From NCBI RefSeq assembly GCF_008271655.1, contig NZ_VKKX01000006.1, positions 1-48,818 on the forward strand: a stretch of DNA of 48,818 nt. Reading direction: 5' to 3'. Of the stretch, positions 1 through 7,673 are shown one piece after another. Below the pieces are notes generated by a model. It did no database searches, was not told where the DNA came from, and was given only the letters and a program-made list of their open reading frames with translations. The translations under genes were made by a program, and so were the position numbers. Position 1 is the first letter of the stretch; each line of letters begins with the position of its first letter. Source of the stretch: Gemmobacter caeruleus. Its GTDB lineage: Bacteria > Pseudomonadota > Alphaproteobacteria > Rhodobacterales > Rhodobacteraceae.

Positions 1-53
1 GCCTGGCGCAGGATAGCAAGGATCTGCGCTTCAGTGTATCTGCTTGTCTTCAT
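1..53 (-). CDS. IS3-family transposase OrfA, N-terminal fragment (runs off window)
   Basis: The fragment reads MKTSRYTEAQILAILRQA. This matches the start of OrfA proteins of IS3-family elements, where it begins the helix-turn-helix that binds the terminal repeats. The start codon is ATG at 53-51, with an AGGAG-type ribosome site a few bases upstream. Only 17-18 codons are present, so the family is clear but the subgroup is not. Confidence 0.75.
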   Translation of the reverse strand, partial: MKTSRYTEAQILAILRQ

Positions 54-124
54 TCAGAATCTCCTCGTTCATCTTGCCGAGAAAATTCTACTTATGCAGC
101 CCCTTACTTTCGGGGGGGATTACC
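1..124 (-). mobile_element. IS3-family insertion sequence, left copy, 5' end only
   Basis: Positions 1-124 are identical to the reverse complement of 48692-48815, so the same element sits at both ends in inverted orientation. It contains a leader of about 70 nt and then the start of a transposase on the minus strand. The exact terminal base cannot be fixed: the two copies agree up to about position 124, which may include a few bases of shared target. The element runs off the window. Confidence 0.8.
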
Positions 125-759
125 CCTTCGACCTAGATGAAGATGAGGCACAGCAGGAAGAGTTCCGCCAACTCCTGAAAAGTTTCCAGCGGTTCTACGC
201 CTTCGTGGCACAGGTCGTATCGCTCAACGATGCGTGGTTGGAAAAACTCTACGCCTACACATCATGGTTGTCGCGCCTGCTGCCGTCGCGGGATGTGCCT
301 GCCGATATCACCATCACCGACGACATGCTGAACCTGTCCGCGTTCAAGTTGCAGAAGGGCGAAGAGGGCAGCGCATCGTTGAACCCAGGCGAGACGCGAA
401 CACTCGATCCGATCACCGAGTTCGGTGCGAACCCCTACACCGAGGAAGAAGAGAAATCGCTGTCCGAGATCATCGAGTCGTTCAACGAGCGGCATGGCAC
501 CCAGTTCTCACGCGAAGACTTCCTGCGCTTCGAACGGGTTACGCGCGATATCATGGACGAAGACATGACCGAGATGGTGCGGAACAACCCGGCAGACGTG
601 GTGTACAGCGCGTTCTCGCAAGCGTTCTTCCAAGGCATGGTGAAGATGTTCCAGCAAGACAATGAGATGCGGAACATCGTTATGACCGACAAGCAGGCAC
701 GGGAGCAGGCGACCCGGCATTTCTTCAAACGCGCCCAGCGCCATGCCAGAGGCGCTTGA
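124..759 (+). pseudogene. hsdR: Type I restriction endonuclease subunit R, C-terminal fragment cut by IS
   Basis: About 211 codons of the C-terminal helical region of HsdR, the ATP-dependent translocase/nuclease subunit of type I restriction systems. Recognisable features are the stretch NPYTEEEEKSLSEIIESFNE, then ERHGTQFSREDFLRF and a late NPADVVYSAFSQAF segment, all typical of the part of HsdR that docks on the methylase core. The nuclease and helicase domains would lie upstream but are replaced by the insertion sequence, which joins in frame at about position 124, so an open frame continues back to base 34. The fragment should be inactive. hsdM and hsdS are not in the window. Frame and family are well supported; HsdR identity rests on motif recall. 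Confidence 0.75.
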
Positions 760-1261
760 TCTATTCCGTCCGATGAGTTCTTCACGTGAGAGCAAGTCCC
801 CCATAAACCGCAAGCGCTTTTCTTTTGTGGGGTTCTTTGTGGGGTAAGTGCCAAAGTGGCGAAATTATATCAATAAAATCAATGGTGTATGGCGGAGTGG
901 AAGGGCCTGACGTCGAACCTTCTCCAAGTCAAGCCATTGAAAACACTACACACAGCCCTTTGCCAATCGGCCACAGGCGTGGACCTGGCTCGACCGACGA
1001 CTTGGATGCAGCCGACGACGATGCGCAAGGCAAACGGCTCAGTGAACCTGCTCGCACCAGGCTGGCTCGAGTTTTCGCCGGCCGCGCGGCGGCGCATCGG
1101 CTGCGTTCATTCGGGGCGTGTCGGAGGCCGGTTCACTCCGGCACGCCCAAACTTCATCTCGCGTTCTCGTCGTTCGGACGACAAGCTCCACGACCATGAC
1201 CTGTGGCAGCAGTTCCAAGGCCGTCCCGCTTCGAGAGAGGAGCGTGCGAGTTCCAGCCTGT
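760..1261. other. Gap without a convincing gene
   Basis: No open frame here has a plausible ribosome site and protein-like composition. The first 130 bases are AT-rich (around 810-890). The tRNA-like 16-mer at 890-905 follows directly, and the rest is GC-rich with overlapping random frames. It separates the truncated restriction gene from the minus-strand gene run. Confidence 0.5.
890..905 (-). other. tRNA-Ser 3'-end fragment, possible attachment-site core
   Basis: The plus-strand 16-mer TGGCGGAGTGGAAGGG is, on the minus strand, CCCTT-CCACTCC-G-CCA. That is the 3' half of a T stem, a seven-base acceptor strand, a G discriminator and CCA, as in the 3' end of tRNA-Ser. The rest of the tRNA is absent: the T loop and 5' T stem do not follow. 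Such 3' fragments are what site-specific integration into tRNA genes leaves behind. Attachment-site status is inference; no integrase is adjacent. Confidence 0.4.
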
Positions 1262-2128
1262 TCAGATCTCGCGGACATCCACTGTGACATCCAAAGAAAG
1301 CAGATCGGTGGGTCTACCGTGGAAACTGCCGGTCACCGGAGCAACCTGCTGGATCCGCCTCGCGACGGCGACCGGAATGAGATTGCTGGAGCCGACCGAT
1401 CTGTTGGTGGGGTCGAACGGGATCCAGCCCGCTCCGGGAACGAAAACCTCGACCCAAGCGTGCGTGGAACCGGCCTCCGACGATCCGGCCAGGTTCGCGG
1501 CGGGGTTGAACAGGTATCCGGACACGAGCCTGGCCCCGAAGCCAAGCGTCCGAACGGCTTCCGCGAACAGCACGGCGAAGTCCCGGCAGGATCCCCATCC
1601 CCTGTCGAGCGTCTCCAGCGGCCCCTGCGTGCCCTCCGTCTCCCGGCTCTGGTAGGAAATCTGGGCCGTGATGCCATTGCCGATATCTTTCAGCAGCGAA
1701 AGCGTATCCGTTGGACGTGCCATGACAAAGCTCTCGACCCACCGCGACAGCCGGCCGGTTTCGTCCGCATATTGTGGCATGGCCAGGGCGCCGAGATCGG
1801 TCGAATCGTCGGGTAAATAAACGAAAGGGTACGAGGCCGCGGCGGCGGCAATCGGGAAAACAGGCCAGACCGGAGCGCGCAGTTCCACACGTGCGCACGA
1901 CCGGATCGAAAGCATCGTCGTGTTGGTGACGAACTGTGCCGTCGCGACGGCATTGCCGGCAACGTCGTGTGACCAGTCGATGCGAGCTTCCGGACTGATC
2001 TCGAGGTCGAAGGACGTCAGGATGAGATCCCGGGTTTCCCGCGGACGGAGCATCAGCCTGTGCGGTCCGAGAGAAACCTCGGTTCCGTATCGATATCGTG
2101 TCGTATGAGTAATCGTGACGGTTGGCAT
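1262..2128 (-). CDS. Transglutaminase-like cysteine protease family protein
   Basis: A 288-residue protein with the two-part layout of bacterial transglutaminase-like proteins. The N-terminal beta-rich domain starts VTITHTTRYRYG, and the catalytic core follows. The triad is visible: Cys181 in GWGSCRDFAVL, His223 in STHAWVEVF and Asp239 in PFDPTNR. Family members are cysteine proteases, amidases or cross-linking enzymes; the substrate is unknown. I chose ATG 2128 because the N-terminal domain begins there and the preceding zinc-ribbon gene stops 8 nt upstream; an upstream ATG at 2272 would add 48 residues of poor composition. It is the last gene of a minus-strand run that also holds a second, divergent transglutaminase. 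Confidence 0.85.
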   Translation of the reverse strand: MPTVTITHTTRYRYGTEVSLGPHRLMLRPRETRDLILTSFDLEISPEARIDWSHDVAGNAVATAQFVTNTTMLSIRSCARVELRAPVWPVFPIAAAAASYPFVYLPDDSTDLGALAMPQYADETGRLSRWVESFVMARPTDTLSLLKDIGNGITAQISYQSRETEGTQGPLETLDRGWGSCRDFAVLFAEAVRTLGFGARLVSGYLFNPAANLAGSSEAGSTHAWVEVFVPGAGWIPFDPTNRSVGSSNLIPVAVARRIQQVAPVTGSFHGRPTDLLSLDVTVDVREI

Positions 2129-2136
2129 GGTGCGAC

Positions 2137-2352
2137 CTATGACGAGCGACCGCCCGAGCGCCGCCGGCCCTGTCCGCTGCCCTCGTGAGTTGCCGATCGC
2201 CAGACGGCCGATCCCTTGCAACGGGAACATATCCGTTCGCCGAACCCCTCGCTCCAGAAGGTCGATCTGCATCTCAGGCAGGCCCGCTCGGCGGCGATGT
2301 CGGCCATCGCCTTGATTGAGCCGAAAACGCTCTCCGCAGACTTGATCGTCAT
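2137..2352 (-). CDS. Small zinc-ribbon protein
   Basis: A 71-residue protein with two CxxC pairs: CLRC at about residues 25-28 and CSRC at about 42-45, separated by STFWSEGFGERI. This is a compact zinc ribbon. Similar small proteins with the pattern CLRC-x13-CxRCK are common in alphaproteobacteria and are uncharacterised; binding of nucleic acid or a partner protein is only a guess. Its ATG overlaps the stop codon of the upstream gene (ATGA at 2349-2352), so the two are probably translationally coupled. Confidence 0.75.
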   Translation of the reverse strand: MTIKSAESVFGSIKAMADIAAERACLRCRSTFWSEGFGERICSRCKGSAVWRSATHEGSGQGRRRSGGRSS

Positions 2353-2657
2353 TTCCGCTCCTCGCGTTTTCTCAATCGTTCCATGTCGCCAAGCGCGCGC
2401 TTAATGAGTTTCTGAATGCGTTCATCGCCAGCCTCGGGCGTCGCCGCGTAACGACCGAGCAGGAACCGCCATTCCTTCAGGACTTCGGCCCACGTCCGCG
2501 CCGGCTCCGCCAGCATCTGATCTTCGAGGCTTTCGAGGTGAGGTTGCTGCGGGAGTGCAGGTGGTGGCTGGCCGTTCGCAGGGCGCCGTCGCATTTCCGA
2601 CGCACGCTGTCCGGCAACGGACCTGCGGCCGTCGAGATCGATCGGGTCATAGGTCAT
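2349..2657 (-). CDS. Conserved hypothetical protein
   Basis: A 102-residue protein. The N-terminal third is proline- and arginine-rich, probably disordered. The C-terminal half is helical and charged, with the stretch WAEVLKEWRFLLGRYAATPEAG followed by basic residues. I do not recognise a functional domain. The start at MTYDPIDLDG (ATG 2657) was chosen because upstream in-frame sequence lacks protein-like composition. The stop overlaps the zinc-ribbon start by 4 nt, indicating an operon. Confidence 0.6.
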   Translation of the reverse strand: MTYDPIDLDGRRSVAGQRASEMRRRPANGQPPPALPQQPHLESLEDQMLAEPARTWAEVLKEWRFLLGRYAATPEAGDERIQKLIKRALGDMERLRKREERK

Positions 2658-2712
2658 TGCGGAATCCCGCCAATCCCACGGCGGACGGCAAACGATCCGC
2701 CCGGCACGGCTG

Positions 2713-3204
2713 TCATTCTCCGATGCCCGGGCACGCACTTCCGGACCGCGGGCCGGAAACATCCGTACTTATCCCGCAGCGGGGCTCTCCCGTCCTGGAC
2801 GGGTGGTCTTGCGCTGCCTGCCTTTGGTCGGACTGGGGAGAGTAGAGGGCGCGAAGGTCCTGCTCTGCCACGCCGTCGGCCTGCATGACAAGGCGGGTCA
2901 TCGGATCGGCCAGCATCTCCTCGAGGAAGAAATCCGTCAGCGCCTTGCCGGTCAGCTTATCCTTGGCGACCGCGTGCTCCAGTTCGGCGAGCGGTACGGT
3001 GAGCGTTCGGCTGAGCCCGGGATGCGAGGCGCGCGGATGCAGCCGGACGAGCACGGACGAGGTCCAGGTGCCCGGTTCGATCCAGTCCACAGGGCCCAGC
3101 AGCTGGGTCTCGATCTCGTATTCGCCCGGCAGAAGGGTCTCGTTGAAGCTCGGAAGCTGGAACGGTCGCAGGAATACGGCAGTCGTCTTGATCGAATTGG
3201 TCAT
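2713..3204 (-). CDS. Hypothetical protein related to the 6032-6346 product
   Basis: A 163-residue protein. Its first half, FLRPFQLPSFNETLLPGEYEIETQLLG, follows the same pattern as the product of 6032-6346 (PF-x-L, then LPxGxYE, a leucine-rich segment, an ATYLTVR-like strand and a helix ending in AxxxD). This suggests two copies of a small beta-sheet domain. The C-terminal 30 residues are polar and probably disordered. Start ATG 3204 has an AGAACC/GAGAA-type weak ribosome site; upstream in-frame sequence is arginine- and proline-rich and unlikely to be coding. Function unknown. Confidence 0.65.
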   Translation of the reverse strand: MTNSIKTTAVFLRPFQLPSFNETLLPGEYEIETQLLGPVDWIEPGTWTSSVLVRLHPRASHPGLSRTLTVPLAELEHAVAKDKLTGKALTDFFLEEMLADPMTRLVMQADGVAEQDLRALYSPQSDQRQAAQDHPSRTGEPRCGISTDVSGPRSGSACPGIGE

Positions 3205-3318
3205 CTCGGTTCTCCAGGATGGTGACTTGGGATGCCATGACGGGAACACCGGCAGAGCGGCCGGCCTCGCGAGCCGACGACGAACGAACACACCCGTCCT
3301 GCGATGGGACGCTACCGC

Positions 3319-4155
3319 TTAATCGCGAGACACAGGCGGCGCCTCGGCTGGGTCGTGTCTTGCATCCCAGGTCCACACCTCGAACTGCGTCAGGGTGTTA
3401 GGCCCGAATGTCTGGGTCAGAGGCACATCGGCCGCGTCCCGGCCACGGCCAATCAGGATGCGCCCTTTGCGCCGCGTGTTGTTGCGCGGGTCGAAGACCC
3501 ACCAGCAGCCGCCCAAATAGACCTCCATCCATGCCGCGAAGTCGCCCGGCGGATAGGGTTCGGGTTCGCCGATGTCGCTCAGATAGCCGGTGCAGTAGCG
3601 GGCCGGAATGTTCATGCACCGGCAAAACGCAATCGCCAGATGCGTGAAGTCCCGACAGACACCGTGCCGTCCTGCCAGCGTTTGCGACGCCGTGCGCGTC
3701 GCGTCGGCCTTCATGTAATCGAACGAGACAGCATTGTGCACGAAGTCGCAGATCGCCTGCACCCTCGCCCAACCCGGCTGTGTGTTCTCGAACAGGCGCC
3801 ACGCCTCTTCCGACAGAAGATCCGTGTCGCAGTAGCGACTGCCGAGAAGATAGGCCAGCGTCTCGAAGGGCAGATCCTGCACGGCCGCTTGCGTAGCGTT
3901 GGGCGCGACCGGATCGGGCAGTCCGCCATCCCGGAAAATCCCGTCCGTGGACACCGTGAAGTCGCCGGCCGGCGCCACCATCCGCGTACACCAGTTTCCG
4001 AAACCGTCGCGATAGCTTTCGAGCGGTACACTGGGCGAGGTCACAAGATAATCGGCGCGCTCCAGGTCGCCGAAGCGCGAATAGTGCACGTTCAACATGG
4101 CAATGAGTGGCGTCGGTTGGGTTAGCCGGTACTTCAGCCGGCATCCGATCCGCAT
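3319..4155 (-). CDS. Transglutaminase family protein, non-canonical active site
   Basis: A 278-residue protein beginning MRIGCRLKYRL, with a transglutaminase N-terminal domain followed by the core. Cys167 sits in GRHGVCRDFTHLAIAF. Asp222 is in WVFDPRNN. The usual HAW histidine is replaced: the segment reads DFAAWMEVYLGG. The downstream block IGRGRDAADVPLTQTFGP is characteristic of a subfamily common in alphaproteobacteria. Whether the enzyme is active without the usual histidine is unknown. The open frame continues upstream to 4890, but that part is a shadow of the neighbouring exported protein gene. No strong ribosome site is seen, so the start is less certain than the family. Confidence 0.8.
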   Translation of the reverse strand: MRIGCRLKYRLTQPTPLIAMLNVHYSRFGDLERADYLVTSPSVPLESYRDGFGNWCTRMVAPAGDFTVSTDGIFRDGGLPDPVAPNATQAAVQDLPFETLAYLLGSRYCDTDLLSEEAWRLFENTQPGWARVQAICDFVHNAVSFDYMKADATRTASQTLAGRHGVCRDFTHLAIAFCRCMNIPARYCTGYLSDIGEPEPYPPGDFAAWMEVYLGGCWWVFDPRNNTRRKGRILIGRGRDAADVPLTQTFGPNTLTQFEVWTWDARHDPAEAPPVSRD

Positions 4156-4195
4156 CCGGATGCCGGCGGCGTCGCCGTGGTCTGATCGGGGCGAT

Positions 4196-4978
4196 TTATC
4201 GTCCAAGTGCGCATTCTCCATCAGCAAGTTGAAAGCCGCGATCGCAGCTCCATGTGTTTCCGGATCGATCGAGATGCGCGTTTGCCGGAAGGTCGATCGC
4301 GACACAGGCGGTGTCGACGGTCTTAAATCCCCGCTCACAGCGCCATCCCGGCCCGTAGGACGCCGGGTCCAGAAATGCGTTCGCGGGAAGTGCCACAGGA
4401 TCGCAACGGCCGTCGATTTCAAAGAAGCCTCTTTCGCAGGCCCATTCGTCACCGTAGTCCGCATTCGTGAGATAGCCGTTCTCGGGAACCGCGATTGGAA
4501 CGCAGTCGCTGGAACTGGCCGTGAACCCGCGTTCGCAGGTCCATCCGGAGCCTGAGGTGTCGTCGGTGAGATAGGCGTTGTCTGGCAGGACGATTTGAAC
4601 GCAGGCCTCGCGCTCTTGCCGGAAACCGCGTTCGCATTGCCAATCGTCGCCGTAAGACCGGAGGAAGGCGTTGGCGGGCACCGGGATGGGATTGCAGGAC
4701 TTTCCGCCCACTTCCTCATACCCACGGTCGCACTCCCACCCCGTCCCATAGGAGCGCCCGGTTGGATAGGCATGCTCGGGGATATCAAGCGCGAGGCATT
4801 TGTTGCCTTCCACCCGGTAACCGAGATCGCAGACCCAGCCGCTGCCATAGCTGCGCGGCTGAGCGTTCTCGGGCATCGGGCCCGTGCCATCCTGCGCCAA
4901 AACTGGGAAGGCCAAGGACGCGATCACACCAGCTATTGCTGCCGTTCTCGCGATCAGCCTCGCGAGGGGATGTCTCAT
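4196..4978 (-). CDS. Exported seven-repeat cysteine protein
   Basis: A 260-residue protein with a signal peptide (basic start MRHPLARLIAR, hydrophobic stretch, cleavage near FPVLAQDG). The mature part is seven tandem units of about 31-34 residues with the pattern P-x-N-A-x-L, SYGxGW, x-C-x-x-GF/Y, then a second Cys. Each unit keeps exactly two cysteines, suggesting one disulfide per repeat in the periplasm or outside. ATG 4978 is preceded by AAGGAG at good spacing. An in-frame ATG at 5182 overlaps the upstream stop (ATGA), so a 68-residue N-terminal extension or a once-separate small gene cannot be excluded. Similar repeats occur in uncharacterised alphaproteobacterial proteins. Confidence 0.75.
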   Translation of the reverse strand: MRHPLARLIARTAAIAGVIASLAFPVLAQDGTGPMPENAQPRSYGSGWVCDLGYRVEGNKCLALDIPEHAYPTGRSYGTGWECDRGYEEVGGKSCNPIPVPANAFLRSYGDDWQCERGFRQEREACVQIVLPDNAYLTDDTSGSGWTCERGFTASSSDCVPIAVPENGYLTNADYGDEWACERGFFEIDGRCDPVALPANAFLDPASYGPGWRCERGFKTVDTACVAIDLPANAHLDRSGNTWSCDRGFQLADGECALGR

Positions 4979-5178
4979 CGCCGCTTGCTCCTTAACGGAC
5001 CAGATTCCGCAAGTTGCTGCGGGTGTCTTCGATAGCTCAAGCGTGAGCGTTCCGGTCAGCCGTCGGGTGCGTGCAACCGGTGTTAGGGAGGCCTTTGAGT
5101 TCGGTCCCGGCGGCATGCCTTCGTTCTCGGCCACCTGGATCGAGAAGTCCTGCGGAACTGTCGGATGAGTGCTACCGG

Positions 5179-5652
5179 TCATCGGGGCGACAGTTTGTGC
5201 AAGGCCGCAGCGGCAAGAGCATGTTCCTTCTGGTGGTAATCGCCGCGGAACTTGCCATCCACCTGCACCTCCCAGATGCCGTTTCTTTCGCGCACCTGAA
5301 CCCCACCTCGCTGCGCGGGCCGGTCCATAGAAGAACTCTGTCCGCCTTCGCTTCTCGGCGGCACGGGCTGCTTGTCGCTCACTTCTGGCTCCTTCTGATT
5401 GGGCGCGCGCGCTTCTCCGAGGAGCATCACGGCGCGAATGAATTCTTCCGCGTAGTCGTCGGTTTCGCGGTAGTCATGTTCGCGCCGGGCCATACTCATC
5501 GGCTCGACGAACCGTGCTCTCAAATGATCGATGAACCGCGGCTCCGTGCGGGCCATGTAGGCGATCAGAGCTTGCAGGATTCTTTCGTGCGCGAGCACAC
5601 GCCGTTCGATGTCGGTGGTCTCGGGGGACGCCATTCGCATGGTGTGGTTCAT
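5179..5652 (-). CDS. Conserved hypothetical protein
   Basis: A 157-residue protein. The N-terminal helical part (residues about 10-85) contains IERRVLAHERILQALIAYMAR and an acidic RETDDYAEEFIRAV helix. A disordered linker follows. The last 40 residues, VRERNGIWEVQVDGKFRGDY then a helix, resemble the small DUF2188-type fold (inference). The start overlaps the stop of the upstream membrane-protein gene by 4 nt; ATGs at 5640 and 5634 are alternatives. Function unknown. Confidence 0.6.
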   Translation of the reverse strand: MNHTMRMASPETTDIERRVLAHERILQALIAYMARTEPRFIDHLRARFVEPMSMARREHDYRETDDYAEEFIRAVMLLGEARAPNQKEPEVSDKQPVPPRSEGGQSSSMDRPAQRGGVQVRERNGIWEVQVDGKFRGDYHQKEHALAAAALHKLSPR

Positions 5653-6035
5653 CCTCCATCAACCGCGGTTCCAGCAGGCACCGGCGACCCATCGACATTG
5701 AGGGCTGCCAGGCAAGCTTGCGCGATATCCCGGTTCGGAGCATCGGTTCCGGGAACCGTCGCCCAGCCTGCCGACATGACAGCATCGCGCCGCTGATAGG
5801 TCGAGGCGGCCCGGATCGTCTCCATCTTGCCCGCCCGCGCCGGGTCGGAGCGCGCCATGTCGAGGCACACCGGGACCATGGAGGCGACGACATCGTTTCG
5901 GGACATCGCCATCGCCCTATCATTCGCGGTGCCGCCGGTCACCCAGCCGCCCCACGTGAAGCCGACCACGCCGACGAAAACCGCACCAACTACGGCGCCG
6001 TAGATACCGGGCTTGAGCCATTCGGGAGTGTTCAT
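5649..6035 (-). CDS. Small membrane-anchored protein of an uncharacterised alphaproteobacterial family
   Basis: A 128-residue protein beginning MNTPEWLKPGIYGAVVGAV. One hydrophobic segment (residues about 10-35) forms a membrane anchor, then GGWVTGGTA and a soluble domain with VPVCLDMA, SYQRRD-like (TYQRRDAVMSAGWATVPG) and AQACLAAL. The two cysteines may pair. I recognise the family as widespread and uncharacterised in alphaproteobacteria. It overlaps both neighbours by 4 nt (ATGA), so translation is probably coupled across three genes. Confidence 0.75.
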   Translation of the reverse strand: MNTPEWLKPGIYGAVVGAVFVGVVGFTWGGWVTGGTANDRAMAMSRNDVVASMVPVCLDMARSDPARAGKMETIRAASTYQRRDAVMSAGWATVPGTDAPNRDIAQACLAALNVDGSPVPAGTAVDGG

Positions 6036-6346
6036 GTTCTATCCTCCTGCGGGGAAAGCGCCGCATCGCTGTGATCGTTCCTCTTCGTTGCGCCCTGGTC
6101 CCGGCTCAGCGCCTCTTTCAGATCACTGTCAGAAATCGCCCGTAACTCTGTCCGTCCCGCATGACCGCCCCTTCCGCGCACCGTCAGGTAGGTCGCCGTC
6201 CGGCGATACGCCTCGAAGCTCAGCCCCTGAAGAAGCTCCTCTTCGACGAGAACCTCGTAGTCGCCCGCGGGCAGATCGCCCGGGTATCCCAGCAAGGTGA
6301 ACGGGTTCGAAAACGTCACCGTCGATCTGGTCGATCGCATGTTCAT
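6032..6346 (-). CDS. Small conserved protein, first gene of the minus-strand run
   Basis: A 104-residue protein with VTFSNPFTLLGYPGDLPAGDYEVLVEEELL, an ATYLTVRGRG strand, and a C-terminal helix ending SDSDLKEALSRDQ. Its fold pattern matches the N-terminal part of the 2713-3204 product, so the island holds two related copies. The C-terminal 20 residues are polar. It is divergent from the plus-strand gene at 6621, and any promoter for the minus-strand run should lie in 6347-6620. Function unknown. Confidence 0.7.
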   Translation of the reverse strand: MNMRSTRSTVTFSNPFTLLGYPGDLPAGDYEVLVEEELLQGLSFEAYRRTATYLTVRGRGGHAGRTELRAISDSDLKEALSRDQGATKRNDHSDAALSPQEDRT

Positions 6347-6620
6347 CTCTGGTCTCCGCGATGCTGGAAGATCCGTCGCTCACCACTGTTGACGGCCCCT
6401 TTGAGTGGGGGACGGACCAGTCGAACGATTTAGTGTCTTGTACCTCGGGATCGTCTTACTGGTGCTGACGCATGTTAGTCTTGGGCACCGAACCGGCTGC
6501 GACCTTCCCGGGTGGGCAGTCGTCCGCACTGACCTGTGTAAGGGCGGGGAGACCGACCTGCGCGCATCCTTTGGGAAACGGGGGCGATCTGCGTTCCTGC
6601 AAACCTTGAAAGGATTGGCA
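6347..6620. promoter_or_regulatory. Divergent intergenic region
   Basis: This 274-bp region separates the minus-strand run ending at 6346 from the plus-strand gene at 6621, so it should carry both promoters. I found no convincing -35/-10 pair or stress-sigma motif. The plus-strand frame is open through it but is not protein-like. The gene at 6621 has AAAGGA about 8 nt before its ATG. Confidence 0.35.
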
Positions 6621-7046
6621 ATGGCCGACCCCAGTGTTCTCAACCCGCACCCGCCCGAGTTCGATCGGTTTCTCCAAGCGTCCGTCGGCGAGGACCGGAA
6701 CGGCTATGCCGTGACCGTGCTCTCCACGCTTGCGCGGCTTGGCCTCGATCCATGGAAGGAAACCGCTGAACTGGTCACCTTAGGGCGCGACGCCGCGCAG
6801 CCACGACTGGGAACGCTGCTTGCCCGATTTCGGGACGTTCCTGCGCTCGCAAGCGATCACGGCAGGGTCGCACGAGACCTGAGCCAGCTGCTCCCCGAAG
6901 GCACGATTTCAGGCAACCTGAAGCGGTCTGCCGCGACGGTTGCGGGAGGCCGCCCCGGCACAGGCGGAGCGATTTGGGCGGTGCTCGCGATCATCTTTCT
7001 GCTGTTTCAGATGTTTACGGTTGGCGGGTCGGGATCAGGCGAATGA
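6621..7046 (+). CDS. Hypothetical protein with C-terminal membrane segment
   Basis: A 141-residue protein. Residues about 10-95 form a helical domain (FDRFLQASVGEDRNGYAVTV, then LARLGLDPWKETAEL and a LARFRDVPAL segment). The C-terminal stretch GAIWAVLAIIFLLFQMF is a transmembrane helix, so the protein is probably tail-anchored with the helical domain in the cytoplasm. ATG 6621 was chosen because the conserved part begins there and a ribosome site precedes it. The stop overlaps the next start by 4 nt. Similar proteins occur in alphaproteobacteria; role unknown. Confidence 0.7.
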   Translation: MADPSVLNPHPPEFDRFLQASVGEDRNGYAVTVLSTLARLGLDPWKETAELVTLGRDAAQPRLGTLLARFRDVPALASDHGRVARDLSQLLPEGTISGNLKRSAATVAGGRPGTGGAIWAVLAIIFLLFQMFTVGGSGSGE

Positions 7047-7456
7047 ACGTTTCCACTCAGACCACCGAGACGATAGGTCATGCGGCGCACAAATCCGGGA
7101 CGCTATCGCCGCGCGAACAGGGCGTTCTCTGGGACATCGAGGAACACTTCTGGACCAGTGGCGCCGACAACGCGCGGGCAACGACTGCGACCAACGCCGT
7201 CATGGTCTTCCCCTATCCGCCCGGCATCCTCCAGGGCGACCAGATCTGGACGCACCTTCGTGAAAGGACCGGCTGGCGCACCGTCGTCATGGCCGAACGG
7301 CGCGTGATGCGGTGTCGTGACATCGCCATTCTCACCTATCGCGTCTCGGCAGAGAAACCCGATGTGCCGATCTACAAGGCCCTCTGTGCCTCGACCTACC
7401 TCAACGATGACGACAGATGGCTGAGGATTTCCCACCAGCACACTGCGGTGAATTGA
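7043..7456 (+). CDS. DUF4440 / NTF2-like protein
   Basis: A 137-residue protein. After a short polar start it shows the alpha+beta pattern of SnoaL/NTF2-like proteins: helix LSPREQGVLWDIEEHFW, then NAVMVFPYPPGILQGDQIW, a strand-rich part with ILTYRVSA, and the C-terminal WLRISHQHTAV that is the hallmark of DUF4440. Members bind small ligands or act as simple enzymes; no ligand can be inferred. It overlaps the upstream gene by 4 nt, so the two form an operon. Confidence 0.75.
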   Translation: MNVSTQTTETIGHAAHKSGTLSPREQGVLWDIEEHFWTSGADNARATTATNAVMVFPYPPGILQGDQIWTHLRERTGWRTVVMAERRVMRCRDIAILTYRVSAEKPDVPIYKALCASTYLNDDDRWLRISHQHTAVN

Positions 7457-7673
7457 GATGCGCATGGGCAACCGACCTGCCACAGGCGCCGGGACTAACC
7501 TGCGTCAGTGCAGCGTGGCTCCGATGCTGGTTAGGTGAGACGTGCCCGCCGAATATTTGGTAGGGCATTTTTTTTCCGAGTACCTGAGAAGCGTGTGGGC
7601 GTGCCGAACGCCAAAAGGTCGGCATGTCGGCGCGCTTCTTATTTCTCGGAACGTCCATGAAAGGACAATCCCA

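Noticed and set aside
262-854. Minus-strand open frames across the hsdR fragment
   Set aside because: They are shadows of the hsdR frame with no ribosome site and poor composition.
4156-4890. N-terminal extension of the second transglutaminase
   Set aside because: It reads the exported cysteine-repeat gene in another frame; the domain begins at 4155.
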